NCBI RefSeq assembly: GCF_003568665.1 | Contig: NZ_QXMH01000002.1 | Coordinates: 744,001 to 808,000 of the forward strand | Source of the DNA: Chitinophaga alhagiae | GTDB lineage: Bacteria > Bacteroidota > Bacteroidia > Chitinophagales > Chitinophagaceae | DNA: 64,000 nt | Reading direction: 5' to 3' | In this document: in pieces, positions 8,063-17,305 of the stretch | Layout: every line of letters starts with the position of its first letter | Numbering within the stretch: position 1 is the stretch's first letter | Program-made: the position numbers and the translations under genes | The notes under the pieces: generated by a model | What the model saw: only the letters and a program-made list of their open reading frames with translations | Databases searched by the model: none | What the model was told of the DNA's origin: nothing

Positions 8063-9328
8063 ATGGAAAATGCGCTTGTGCCGGCTGCCGGAAATAGCAG
8101 CTCACCCGTTAAGGAACTGTTGGCCGCCATGTGGCTGTGCTGCCTGTTGCTGGGTACCGCGGGCGCCATTGCCCAGCCGGGGCCTGTAACCGTACGCCTC
8201 AACGGCGCCACGGCCGATGCGGCTATCCACACCGCCATTCAGCTGGCCAAAAAGAACGGCAGCCGCGAAATATACCTCCCGGCCGGCCATTACCTGGTCT
8301 CGAAACCGGTACGCCTGCCGTCTGATTTTACGCTGAGGGCCAGCCAGGAAGCGTATATAGAACTGGAGAAAGGCTGCAACCAGTACCTGCTGCAAAATGA
8401 AGACCTCGTGAACGGCAACCGCAACATCACGGTTACCGGCGGCAAGTGGAACGGCAACGGCTGGTCACAGACCCGCACCATCCGCAACCGGGTGGACAAT
8501 TCGGCGTTCTGCTTCGGCATGTTCTTCTACAAGGTACAGCGGCTGGAGGTGGCCTCCCTGCAAATAGACAGTACCCGCAGCTGGGGCATTGCCTATATGG
8601 AATGCGATACGGTGCATATTCATGATATCCACTTCCAGCAAAACCCTTTCCGCGATGCGCGGCATACCAGCGCATTGAACCAGAACGGGGACGGGGTGAC
8701 CGGCGGCGGCAACCACGTGCTGATCGAAAATATTTCCGGTTTCACGAACGATGACCTGGTGGCCTTTGCTTCTGGCGGCGCCTGTTTCCAGGGAAAAATG
8801 GCGCCTTTCCCGGCGTATGATTATACCGGCGTAACGGTGCGGAACATCTACCCGCAAAATATCTACGATTCCATACCCGCGCTGAAAGCCGTGGCTTTTT
8901 ACACGTTTGAGCATACCGCGGTGTCCAACATTACCATAGAGAACGTACACGGCAATACCGCCGCCGCATCGGTGCTGTTTTACAGCCTGTTCAACAAGGT
9001 GGGGCATTTCAGGAACGTAAGGGTGTCCGGCATATCGGGGGCCAACGTGTATTCCCGCTCTACAGACCCCGGCCAGCCGCGGGTGTACGGCATCATCAGC
9101 GTAAAAAATTCGGTGATGGACAGCGTGTTGTTCGAAAACATCAGCCGGGTGGAAACACAATATCCCAACCCGCAGTTTTTGTTTGACAGCACAACGGAGA
9201 TAGACCGCCTGACCATCCGCCACGTAAACATCCGGCACAGCGGCCTTCCCGGCAACCTGCTGCTGCACGCGCCGCAGGCCGTTATCCGGAACAGTAGTAT
9301 CACCGCAATCAAAATATCACCTTTATGA
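8063..9328 (+). CDS. Secreted right-handed beta-helix glycosidase, GH28-like
   Basis: About 421 residues. A hydrophobic segment (MWLCCLLLGTAGAIAQ) is a signal peptide; ATG at 8063 gives a long n-region and ATG at 8129 a compact signal, and both are possible. The mature part has repeated strands of the polygalacturonase/pectate lyase superfamily type (ITVTGGKWNGNG, IHDIHFQQNP, VLIENISGFTNDDLVAF, ITIENVHGN). Asp pairs typical of GH28 (NxD, DD) are partly visible in NGDGVTGGG and TNDDLV. It would act in the periplasm or outside on a uronic-acid-containing glycan. It is the first gene of a GntR-controlled operon; its stop overlaps the next start (ATGA). The exact family and substrate are uncertain. 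Confidence 0.72.
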   Translation: MENALVPAAGNSSSPVKELLAAMWLCCLLLGTAGAIAQPGPVTVRLNGATADAAIHTAIQLAKKNGSREIYLPAGHYLVSKPVRLPSDFTLRASQEAYIELEKGCNQYLLQNEDLVNGNRNITVTGGKWNGNGWSQTRTIRNRVDNSAFCFGMFFYKVQRLEVASLQIDSTRSWGIAYMECDTVHIHDIHFQQNPFRDARHTSALNQNGDGVTGGGNHVLIENISGFTNDDLVAFASGGACFQGKMAPFPAYDYTGVTVRNIYPQNIYDSIPALKAVAFYTFEHTAVSNITIENVHGNTAAASVLFYSLFNKVGHFRNVRVSGISGANVYSRSTDPGQPRVYGIISVKNSVMDSVLFENISRVETQYPNPQFLFDSTTEIDRLTIRHVNIRHSGLPGNLLLHAPQAVIRNSSITAIKISPL

Positions 9329-10647
9329 ACGTATGGCCCAAATCGTCGGCGCAGTTAAAGACGAACGAACAGTGGATCCCCGGCGGCGTTGTATCGCTGA
9401 ACCGGAAATCAGACCCCAACATATGCTTTGAAAAAGGGCGCGGCAGCCGCGTGTGGGACCTGGAAGGCAATGAGTACATAGACTACCAGGCCGGTTTTGC
9501 CGCTACCTTCCTCGGGCATAACGACCCTGATGTGAACGCCGCTGTAAAGGCCACGCTGAACGCGGATACCCTCCTCATGAGCGCAGGGCCTACCAACCTG
9601 GAAGGCGAGTTTGCCAAAGTGTTTTGCGAGGCAGTGCCCAATGCGGACAGCATGCAGATCACCACTACCGGTTCCGAGGCCACCTATCACGCCATCCGCA
9701 TTGCCCGCGCCGTTACCGGGCGTGACCATATCATTGTCATGCAGGGCGGCTACAATGGCTGGCATAACGATGTGGCCTGCAACGTGATCAGCCGCCTCAG
9801 CGATGTTGGCGAGCGGGTGAGCCCCGGGGAGTACCCGTACGACGGGCTTTCCGCCGGCATACCCGCACAACACCAGGCCCTGGTACACATCGTGAACTAT
9901 AACGACCTGGCCTCCGTGCAGTACGTGATGAAACGCTACCCCGTTGCCTGCATCCTGCTGGAGCCCATCCTGCAAAACATCGGCATCGTAAAACCCCTGC
10001 CCGGTTACCTGGAAGGCCTGCGCGGGCTGTGTGACGCCAACGGTTCCCTGCTGATCTTTGACGAGGTGAAAACCGGCTTCCGCCATGCGCTGGGCGGCTA
10101 CCAGCAGCTTTGCGGCGTTGTGCCGGATTTAAGTACATTTGGCAAGGCGGTGGCCAATGGTTTTCCCATGGGCGTGATTGCGGGCAGGAAGCAGTACATG
10201 GACTATTTTATTCATCCTGATAAAGAAAAAAGGGTGCTGATAGCCGGCACCTTCAACGCCCACCCGCTTACCACGGCGGCCGCCATAGCCACGGTGCGCA
10301 AGCTGGCCTCCGCGGAGCACAACGTATACGGCTATGTGGACAAGCTGGGCCGGCAACTGGAAGAAGGGCTGCATGGCATCTTTTCGAAAAAAGGCCGACC
10401 CTTCCATATTGCCCGCCAGGGCTCCGCGTTCTGTGTGTATTTTATGGCGCATGCGCCGGTAGACTTTCATGACGTACTGGCACATCATGATTTCGGATTT
10501 GATAAATTATACCGCCTGAAACTGATCGAGCAGGGCATATTCAATTTCCCGCTGCCTGTGAAGCAAGGGAGCATTTCATTTGCACATACTGAACAGGACA
10601 TTGCAGAAACACTGGAAAAAACGCAAACCATCGTAGCCGCTTTATGA
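9325..10647 (+). CDS. PLP-dependent class III aminotransferase, GSA-aminomutase-like
   Basis: A 440-residue fold-type I PLP enzyme related to glutamate-1-semialdehyde 2,1-aminomutase. Visible marks: [21 protein letters not shown] (cofactor phosphate region), [11 protein letters not shown] (Asp that pairs with the pyridine nitrogen) and the Schiff-base lysine K274 in [14 protein letters not shown]. The family's normal role is haem precursor synthesis, but here the gene is embedded in a catabolic operon, with four-base ATGA overlaps on both sides. It is more likely a catabolic aminotransferase or aminomutase acting on a sugar-acid-derived or amino-sugar substrate. That role is inferred from context only. 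Confidence 0.88.
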   Translation: MNVWPKSSAQLKTNEQWIPGGVVSLNRKSDPNICFEKGRGSRVWDLEGNEYIDYQAGFAATFLGHNDPDVNAAVKATLNADTLLMSAGPTNLEGEFAKVFCEAVPNADSMQITTTGSEATYHAIRIARAVTGRDHIIVMQGGYNGWHNDVACNVISRLSDVGERVSPGEYPYDGLSAGIPAQHQALVHIVNYNDLASVQYVMKRYPVACILLEPILQNIGIVKPLPGYLEGLRGLCDANGSLLIFDEVKTGFRHALGGYQQLCGVVPDLSTFGKAVANGFPMGVIAGRKQYMDYFIHPDKEKRVLIAGTFNAHPLTTAAAIATVRKLASAEHNVYGYVDKLGRQLEEGLHGIFSKKGRPFHIARQGSAFCVYFMAHAPVDFHDVLAHHDFGFDKLYRLKLIEQGIFNFPLPVKQGSISFAHTEQDIAETLEKTQTIVAAL

Positions 10648-11822
10648 AAATTACAGCCATAGAAACCCAGGTTTGCCATGCCCGCATGCGCAACTGGATC
10701 TTTATCAAGATAGTGACAGACCAGCCGGGCCTGTGGGGCTGGGGAGAAGCCACGCTGGAATGGCATACCCGCGCCGTTACCGGGGCGGTGGAAGACATTT
10801 CGCAATTGCTCATTGGCGAAGACCCGCGCCGCATAGAGCACCTCTGGCAAATGATGTACCGCCAGCATTTCTGGCACGGCAACGGCATTGTGCGCGGCAC
10901 GGCCATCAGCGGTATTGACATTGCGCTGTGGGACATCCTCGGCAAAATTCACGGCGTACCCTGCCATGAGCTGTGGGGCGGCCGCGTGCGGGATCACATC
11001 CGGCTGTATTGCCACCTGGGCGGCGGTAAAATGGAAGACTTTTACCAAACGCGGCCGGATGATGCCAACCGTTTTGGCGAGCTGGCGCAACAGGCGGTGG
11101 CAGACGGTTTTACGGCGTTCAAATCTATGGCCGTACCGGAAACCATGCCGCTGGAAGGGCTGCGCCCCATCCGTTACGCGGAGGCCTGTGTGCGCGCCAT
11201 GCGCGATGCGGTGGGAGAAGAAATTGATATAATGGTAGACTGCCATGCCCGCCCCAGCCCGTTAATGGGCCTGCAATTTGCCAAAGCCCTGGAACCGTTC
11301 GGCCTCTACTTTTTTGAAGAGCCCTGCTGGCCGGAAACCATAGAAGATATTGCCATTATACAGCGCGCCGTTAAAACGCCTATTGCCAGCGGAGAACGCC
11401 TCACCGGCGTGCATGCCTTCCGCGATATGCTGGAGAAGCGCGCGGTGAGCGTGATACAACCTGATATTACCCACTGCGGCGGCCTCAGCGAAGTACGGCG
11501 CATTGCCGCCCTGGCGGAAGCATACCGCGTGGCCGTAGCGCCGCATAACCCGCAGGGGCCCGTGAGCACGGCGGCTTCCATAGAATTTGGTTTTGCCACG
11601 CCCTCGTACGCTATCTGTGAAAGCGTGCACAACGACGTGCCCTGGCGGGAAGAAGTAGTGAGCGAAGGGTTTACGGTGGAGAAAAAGGGGCGCATTGTAA
11701 AACCCAATGCCCGCCCGGGTTTAGGGATAGAGATCAATGAAGCGGCGGTAAAGAAACATCCGTTCCAACAGGAAGTATTGCAACGTACTTTTTATAAAGA
11801 CGGCAGTGTGGGGGATTGGTGA
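10644..11822 (+). CDS. Enolase-superfamily sugar-acid dehydratase (galactonate/mannonate type)
   Basis: A 392-residue member of the mandelate racemase/muconate lactonizing enzyme group. The N-terminal capping domain is residues 1-115; the barrel carries the magnesium ligands D199 (MVDCHAR), E225 (FFEEP) and E251 (SGERLTG), a D-x-H pair with H201, and the catalytic His region APHNPQGP. The D-x-H and APHNPQGP pattern is that of the D-galactonate and D-mannonate dehydratases, which make 2-keto-3-deoxy sugar acids. The gene overlaps the aminotransferase by four bases and belongs to the six-gene operon. Substrate cannot be fixed from sequence alone. Confidence 0.9.
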   Translation: MKITAIETQVCHARMRNWIFIKIVTDQPGLWGWGEATLEWHTRAVTGAVEDISQLLIGEDPRRIEHLWQMMYRQHFWHGNGIVRGTAISGIDIALWDILGKIHGVPCHELWGGRVRDHIRLYCHLGGGKMEDFYQTRPDDANRFGELAQQAVADGFTAFKSMAVPETMPLEGLRPIRYAEACVRAMRDAVGEEIDIMVDCHARPSPLMGLQFAKALEPFGLYFFEEPCWPETIEDIAIIQRAVKTPIASGERLTGVHAFRDMLEKRAVSVIQPDITHCGGLSEVRRIAALAEAYRVAVAPHNPQGPVSTAASIEFGFATPSYAICESVHNDVPWREEVVSEGFTVEKKGRIVKPNARPGLGIEINEAAVKKHPFQQEVLQRTFYKDGSVGDW

Positions 11823-11861
11823 GCATGGCATGATGCCGCGGTTTGAAGTAAAACGAATTGT

Positions 11862-12593
11862 ATGAAGTTCAAAGGAAAAACGCTGCTCATCAGCGGCGGG
11901 CTGGGAGATATTGGCCGCGCCGCGGTAGCCGCCTTTTTGCAGGAGGGCGCGGCCGTGGCGGTGGGTGACGTGTTGCCGCCCGCGGCGGCAAACCTGCCTG
12001 CCGGTGTTCATTATACCCGGGTAGACGTGGCCGATGCGGCCGCGGTAACAGCCTGGGTGGCCGCGGCGGAAGCGGCCCTTGGCCCGGTTGATATGGTGAT
12101 TGCCAATGCGGCCACGGTAACGGTGGCCGGTCTCTATACCATTACGCCGGAGCAATGGGCCAATGAATTGCGGGTGAACCTGGACGGCGCTTTTTATCTC
12201 GCCCGCGCCGCTACCGCCCGCATGCTGGAACGGAAACAAACCGGCAGCGTGGTGTTTGTAGGCAGCTGGGCGGCAGAAAAAGTGCATGCGCAGATACCGG
12301 CCTACGCCGTATCCAAAGCGGGCATGCGCATGCTGTGCAAAACCATGGCGCTGGAGCTGGCGCCGCATGGCATTATGGTGAACGAACTGGCGCCGGGTTA
12401 TGTAGACGCCGGCGTAAGCCGCAAGGTATGGGAGCAGGCTCCCGCGCTGCGGGAAGAGGCCCGGCAGAAAACGCCCGTGCGCGCGCTGATCACGCCGGAA
12501 GAAATTGCGCAGCAGCTGGTATGGCTCTGCAGCCCGCAAAACAAACACATGACCGGCAGTACCTTGTTGATGGACGGCGGTTTGTCCCTTTAA
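11862..12593 (+). CDS. SDR family NAD(P)-dependent oxidoreductase
   Basis: A 243-residue classical short-chain dehydrogenase. It has the cofactor loop SGGLGDIG (residues 10-17), the NAN(A) motif at IANAATV, a catalytic Ser in GSWAAEK, YxxxK in YAVSK, and the C-terminal substrate/cofactor region ELAPGYVDAGVSRK. The final segment SSxLLMDGG fits the family end. It is fourth in the operon, 39 bases after the dehydratase, and probably oxidises or reduces a hydroxyl of the sugar-acid intermediate. The substrate is unknown. Confidence 0.9.
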   Translation: MKFKGKTLLISGGLGDIGRAAVAAFLQEGAAVAVGDVLPPAAANLPAGVHYTRVDVADAAAVTAWVAAAEAALGPVDMVIANAATVTVAGLYTITPEQWANELRVNLDGAFYLARAATARMLERKQTGSVVFVGSWAAEKVHAQIPAYAVSKAGMRMLCKTMALELAPHGIMVNELAPGYVDAGVSRKVWEQAPALREEARQKTPVRALITPEEIAQQLVWLCSPQNKHMTGSTLLMDGGLSL

Positions 12594-12602
12594 AATCTGA
12601 CT

Positions 12603-13958
12603 ATGCGTTCTCCTTCCTTTTCCGGGTTAGCAGGCATTGCCCGTAAAGATATTACACCGCCTGTGGGCATATTTGCCCGCAACTGGGGCGCCGCCACGCA
12701 TGAAACGGCGGAAGGCGTTCACCTGCCGCTTACCCTTACCTGCATCACTTTTCAGACAGACGCCGCCGCCGCGCCGCTGGTGCTGATATCCGCGGACCTG
12801 GGCTGGTGGAAGAGCGCGGAAGATGAACGGCAGCTGCGGCAAGGGATATTGCAGGCCACCGGCCTGGACGCGGCGCGGCTGATGTGCTGCCTCACGCATA
12901 CGCACGCCGGCCCCAGCACCTTCAGCGAGGATGCGCACAAACCCGGCGGCCACCTCATTCAGCCTTACCTGCGGCAGGTGCGGGAGAGCGCCATTGCCGC
13001 GGTGCGCGAAGCGCTCGCCGGCGCCGCGCCCGCTACGCTTACCTGGCAATACGGGCAATGCGACCTGGCGGTGAACCGGGACCTGCCGCATGAAGACCGC
13101 TACGTGGTAGCCTTCAACCCCAATACACCGGCAGACCAGACCTTGCTGGTAGGCCGCATCACCGGCCGGTACGGCATCCTGGGCACCATTGTGAATTACG
13201 CCTGCCATCCCACCACCCTGGCGTGGAACAACAAACTGCTGTCCCCGGACTATGTTGGCGCCATGCGCGAAGTGGTGGAAGCCGCAACCAGCGCACCCTG
13301 CCTGTTTCTGCAAGGCGCTTCGGGAGATCTTTCGCCGCGTGAACAATACAGCGGAGACACCGCGCTGGCAGACGCTCACGGCAGGCAGCTGGCTTTTTCC
13401 GTACTGTCTGTACTGGAAGGCATGCTGCCCGCCGGGCAGGAGCTGGCCTTTACCGGCATCGTAGCATCCGGCGCGCCGCTGGGCATCTGGGAAAAAAAGC
13501 CCTTTGCCGCCGCTACCACCTTGCAGGCGGAGATGGCCCTGGTCAGCCTGCCGCTGAAAGACCTGCCCCCGCTGGAAGAAATAGAGCGGGCCTGGGCCGC
13601 CTGTGAAGATCATGTGCTGAAAGAAAGGCTCTGGCGGCAGCGGGGCATCCGCAAAACGGTGGGAGACGGAGCGGAGGCCGCCATGCCGCTCTGGGTGTGG
13701 CGCCTGGGCAACAGCCTGCTGCTGGGCCAGCCCAATGAAACGTATTCCATCTTCCAGCAAACCCTCCGGGAAAGCTGCGCGCCTTTTGCCGTGGCCGTGA
13801 TGAACATTGTGAACGGCTACGCCGGTTACCTGCCGCCCGCCGAATCGTATAATCATCACAGTTATGCTGTGTGGCAAACGCCGTTTAAACAGGGCGCCCT
13901 GGAAATACTGACCGGGACCGCACAAGCTATTTCGCAACGATTGATGACTACCGCATGA
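12603..13958 (+). CDS. Neutral/alkaline ceramidase N-terminal domain-like hydrolase
   Basis: A 451-residue protein with the neutral ceramidase catalytic-domain pattern: GIARKDITPPVGIF at the N-terminus, the zinc-binding LTHTHAGPS near residue 100, NYACHPTT near residue 200, and LQGASGDLSPRE. No signal peptide is seen, unlike true secreted ceramidases, which are also longer (about 650 residues). Bacteroidota often carry such short relatives in sugar-utilisation loci. Its position in a sugar-acid operon argues for an amidase or esterase acting on a carbohydrate derivative and not on ceramide. It overlaps the next gene by ATGA. Confidence 0.8.
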   Translation: MRSPSFSGLAGIARKDITPPVGIFARNWGAATHETAEGVHLPLTLTCITFQTDAAAAPLVLISADLGWWKSAEDERQLRQGILQATGLDAARLMCCLTHTHAGPSTFSEDAHKPGGHLIQPYLRQVRESAIAAVREALAGAAPATLTWQYGQCDLAVNRDLPHEDRYVVAFNPNTPADQTLLVGRITGRYGILGTIVNYACHPTTLAWNNKLLSPDYVGAMREVVEAATSAPCLFLQGASGDLSPREQYSGDTALADAHGRQLAFSVLSVLEGMLPAGQELAFTGIVASGAPLGIWEKKPFAAATTLQAEMALVSLPLKDLPPLEEIERAWAACEDHVLKERLWRQRGIRKTVGDGAEAAMPLWVWRLGNSLLLGQPNETYSIFQQTLRESCAPFAVAVMNIVNGYAGYLPPAESYNHHSYAVWQTPFKQGALEILTGTAQAISQRLMTTA

Positions 13959-15526
13959 ACCTGGACCTTACCGCACTGGACGCAGCTATCTTCGGCATTT
14001 ACATATTGGGTGTAATAGCCCTCGGCATTTATGCCTCCCGCAAAGGCCAGCAAACCAAGCGGGACTATTTTCTGGCGGGAGACAAGCTGCCCTGGTGGAT
14101 GATAGGCGGCAGCATTATTGCGGCCAACATCAGCAGCCACCACCTGGTGGGGGCCATGGGCGTAGCGTACAGCCGCGGGTTTGTGGCCATTGCCATGGAG
14201 TGGGGCGCTATTCTCATGGGCTTCAACGCCCTGCTCTGGATCTTCCTTCCCTTTTACATCCGCAACGGGTTCTACACCGTGCCGGAGTTCCTGGAAAAAA
14301 GGTACGGCACCGCGGCCAGAACTACCTACGCCACGCTCATACTGCTCACCTACATACTGGTGGAAATAAGCGCCGTGCTCTACCTGGGCGCACTTTCGCT
14401 GCACTCGCTGCTGGGCATTTCCGTGATGACGAGCGTGGTGATACTGGCCGTGCTCACCGGTGTATACACCATTGCCGGCGGGCTGCGCGCCGTGATCTGG
14501 ACGGAAATGCTGCAGCTGGTGGTGCTGGTGATGGGCGGCATAGCGCTCACCATAGCCACCGTTACCGCCGCCGGCGGCATTGGCGCCGTGCTGGAAACCT
14601 CCAAAGACTGGGACCTCATACTCCCCGCCAACGATCCGGATTTTCCCTGGACCATGTACCTTGGCGGCGTACTGTGCATCAGTGTTTTTTACTGCGCCAC
14701 CAACCAGTTCATTGTACAACGGGTGCTGGCCGCCAAAAACGAATGGCATGCGCGCATGGGCGTGGTGTTCGGGGATTACCTCAAGTTCCTGGTGCCCATT
14801 ATCATTACCGTACCCGCGCTGGTAGCGCCCAAACTTTTTCCTGACCTGGAAAAGCCAGACCTGCTGTTTCCCACGCTGGTGGAAAAGCTGCTGCCTTCAG
14901 GGCTGGTGGGGCTGGTGATGGCGGGGCTGATAGCGGCGGTAATGTCTCACCTTTCCGGCGCCATCAACTCCTGCACTACCATTCTCACGGTAGATATTTA
15001 CCTGCCTTATTTCAGGAAAAAAGCCACGGAAGCGCAGGCGGTACGTTTTGGCAGAATAGCCGGGGCCGTCATTATCGTGATCGGTATCTTGTGTACAGGC
15101 CTTTTTCTCACGCATTCCAACAAACCGATCTTTTTGTACCTCATGAACGCTTACGGGCTGTTTACGCCCGGTATTGCGGCCATGTTCCTGCTGGGCATCT
15201 TATGGAAGCGCACTACGCATGCCGGCGCGCTGGCGGCGGGCATACTCACCATTCCGCTGTCTGTTGCCATGGAAATATTGTTCCCCGCCATGCCGTTCTT
15301 TAACAGAACAGGCATTGTGTTCTGGGCCTGCATGATCGTATGCGTGCTGGTAAGCCTGGCCACCAAACCCAGGCCGGCCGCGGAGCTGGAAGGGTTGATC
15401 TGGAACAGGGGCAGCCTGTCCCTGCCGGAAGATCAGCGCCAATACCAGCGCGGCATCCGCAACCCCGCTGTTTGGTGGGCCATCATTACGGCCGTGGTGC
15501 TCTTCTTCTACATCCGTTATGCATAA
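13955..15526 (+). CDS. Sodium:solute symporter (SSS family)
   Basis: A 523-residue transporter with about 13-14 membrane segments. SSS hallmarks include GIYASRKGQQTKRDYFLAGD after helix 1, the helix-2 region WWMIGGSIIAANISSHHLVG, and the later SHLSGAINSCTTILTVDIY with Na2-site-like Ser/Thr residues. It imports a solute with sodium across the inner membrane. As the last gene of the GntR-linked operon it is the probable importer of the operon's substrate, likely a sugar acid or uronide released by the beta-helix enzyme. The transcript ends at the hairpin 50 bases downstream. Confidence 0.93.
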   Translation: MNLDLTALDAAIFGIYILGVIALGIYASRKGQQTKRDYFLAGDKLPWWMIGGSIIAANISSHHLVGAMGVAYSRGFVAIAMEWGAILMGFNALLWIFLPFYIRNGFYTVPEFLEKRYGTAARTTYATLILLTYILVEISAVLYLGALSLHSLLGISVMTSVVILAVLTGVYTIAGGLRAVIWTEMLQLVVLVMGGIALTIATVTAAGGIGAVLETSKDWDLILPANDPDFPWTMYLGGVLCISVFYCATNQFIVQRVLAAKNEWHARMGVVFGDYLKFLVPIIITVPALVAPKLFPDLEKPDLLFPTLVEKLLPSGLVGLVMAGLIAAVMSHLSGAINSCTTILTVDIYLPYFRKKATEAQAVRFGRIAGAVIIVIGILCTGLFLTHSNKPIFLYLMNAYGLFTPGIAAMFLLGILWKRTTHAGALAAGILTIPLSVAMEILFPAMPFFNRTGIVFWACMIVCVLVSLATKPRPAAELEGLIWNRGSLSLPEDQRQYQRGIRNPAVWWAIITAVVLFFYIRYA

Positions 15527-15575
15527 GGTGGCGCATTGCCGGTACGCCGGTTTTGACAGAAAACGCTTCCAGTAT

Positions 15576-15617
15576 AAACAAACAGCGCGAAGGAAAATTC
15601 CTCCGCGCTGTTTGTTT
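15576..15617. terminator. Strong bidirectional terminator
   Basis: AAACAAACAGCGCG (15576-15589) pairs with CGCGCTGTTTGTTT (15604-15617), and the stem continues through AGGAA/TTCCT with one A-C mismatch. The A-rich left edge and T-rich right edge allow termination in both directions. It lies between two convergent genes. Confidence 0.88.
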
Positions 15618-15635
15618 TAAACCATTGTTGTTATG

Positions 15636-17150
15636 CTATTTTATTTTCTTTCTGAACCGTTCTACATCTTCAAAAGATATTTCATACACCTGGTTGCCCC
15701 AGCTATTCCTGATATAGTTGGTGATGGAGGTCACGTCCGCATCACTGAGAAAGCTGAACGCGGGCATTTGTTCACCTGATTTCAGCGTGCCGCTTTTGCC
15801 TTTCAGGATAACGGCCACCAGCGCCTGCGGTTTGCCGTTCACGATCTTGTTCCCGTCAAGCGCGGGGAAGGAGCCTTCCACGCCTTTGCCGTCTGCCTTG
15901 TGGCAGGCTTCGCAGTAGCTTTTATAAAGCGCCTGCCCTTTGGAAAGGCTTACGGTCAGCGTATCAGGGCCTAATGGTTTCACCGGGTCGGCGGTTCTGG
16001 CAATAGGGGAGAGGCGCAGGATGCGGTCATCTTCCGCAATGGGGAAACCTTTGCCGGGGTTCCAGTCCCGGTTGCTGGTAGCCATGTACACATCCCCGGC
16101 GGGCGATACGCAGATGGCGCGCAGGCGGCCGTATATACCGGTCAGGTAGGTAGTTTCCCCGATAATGGAATCTTGCGCGGCGTTCAGCTGCAGCACGCGC
16201 AGGCTGGCTGTTTTGAGCGTGCCCAGCAACAGCGTGTTCTGCCATTCCGGTATAGCGGCGGCATGATAATATGTAATGCCGGCGGGCGCAATAGTGGGCG
16301 TCCAGGCTTTGGCGGGATGAATGAAAGGGAAAGTGTCCGCGTAGCGCTTTTCATCATCGCGGTCTGCGTACCCTTCAATACCCGGCCAGCCATAGAAGCC
16401 CCCTTTCCGGATGTAGTTCACTTCATCGTCCATGGCATCGCCGTGTTCGGAAGCAAACAGATGCCCCTTGTCCGTATACGCAAGGCCCTGTATGTTGCGG
16501 TGCCCGCGAGACCATAAGGGGTTGCCGGGGTATGGATTGTCTGCCGGAATGGAACCGTCAATATTGAGCCGCAGCACCTTGCCGTTGGGAGATGCCGTGT
16601 CTGGCGCATTGGCGCCGCGCGTGGCGTCGCCGGTAGACCAGATCACTTTCCCGTCTGGCGAAATGGCCACCCTGGAGCCGTTGTGGCCCGTGGCGCCCGG
16701 TACTTCCAGCATCACCAGCGGGTCTTTCAGCGTATCTGCCGTGTAGGTGTAACGCACCAGCCTGGATATTACAGAAGAATCCGGCCTGCGCGTTGTATAA
16801 TCAACGAACACAAAAGGCGCTGTTGGGTGAATGGCCATGCCCAGGATGCCAAGGGTGCGTTTGAGGTATACTTCAGGTTCCAGCAGCAGCAGCTTCTTTT
16901 TGCCCGTAACCGGGTCTATTTTGCTGATAGTACCGCGCTGTTCCGTGAACCAGATCTGGTTGTCCGGCCCCCAGCATATTTCCCAGGGTACATGCAGCCC
17001 GGTGGCAACAGTGGTGATGCCCAGCGAGCTTGATTTCAGCATCAGCGTAGCCTCTACCGGCAGCTGGCGGCCCTTCGGCCGTAAAAAATAAAAAATGGCG
17101 GCTATGGCCACGCATAATACGAGGAGTAGCGGTACAGCGATTCGTTTCAT
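15636..17150 (-). CDS. PQQ-type sugar dehydrogenase fused to cytochrome c
   Basis: A 504-residue protein anchored or exported by an N-terminal hydrophobic segment (residues 4-23). Residues about 40-395 are a six-bladed propeller of the glucose/sorbosone dehydrogenase (GSDH) family: ATGLHVPWEICWGPDN, GILGMAIHP, GHNGSRVAISPDGK, GHRNIQGLAY, LFASEHG. Residues about 398-504 form a monohaem cytochrome c with C413-E-A-C416-H417 and a likely distal Met at M462. Such proteins oxidise aldoses to lactones with PQQ and pass electrons internally to haem and then to the respiratory chain. A lactonase gene lies divergently next door. PQQ use is a family property, not seen directly. Confidence 0.88.
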   Translation of the reverse strand: MKRIAVPLLLVLCVAIAAIFYFLRPKGRQLPVEATLMLKSSSLGITTVATGLHVPWEICWGPDNQIWFTEQRGTISKIDPVTGKKKLLLLEPEVYLKRTLGILGMAIHPTAPFVFVDYTTRRPDSSVISRLVRYTYTADTLKDPLVMLEVPGATGHNGSRVAISPDGKVIWSTGDATRGANAPDTASPNGKVLRLNIDGSIPADNPYPGNPLWSRGHRNIQGLAYTDKGHLFASEHGDAMDDEVNYIRKGGFYGWPGIEGYADRDDEKRYADTFPFIHPAKAWTPTIAPAGITYYHAAAIPEWQNTLLLGTLKTASLRVLQLNAAQDSIIGETTYLTGIYGRLRAICVSPAGDVYMATSNRDWNPGKGFPIAEDDRILRLSPIARTADPVKPLGPDTLTVSLSKGQALYKSYCEACHKADGKGVEGSFPALDGNKIVNGKPQALVAVILKGKSGTLKSGEQMPAFSFLSDADVTSITNYIRNSWGNQVYEISFEDVERFRKKIK

Positions 17151-17305
17151 TTTTTCCAGATGTTGGCTGTTTTCGTGGATGCATCCCGTATAACCTGCAG
17201 CGATACTGATTTGGCGGATACAGTTACATGTTTTCCGGGTACGTTACCGAAGATATACATATTCTGCTGGAAATATAGATATTTGAGCTATAAATTTTTT
17301 AAACG

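Noticed and set aside
12627-13937. 436-codon open frame on the minus strand
   Set aside because: Antisense to the ceramidase-like gene within a well-packed plus-strand operon.
12603-13958. True ceramidase assignment
   Set aside because: No signal peptide, shorter than neutral ceramidases, and embedded in a sugar-acid operon; only the domain family is claimed.
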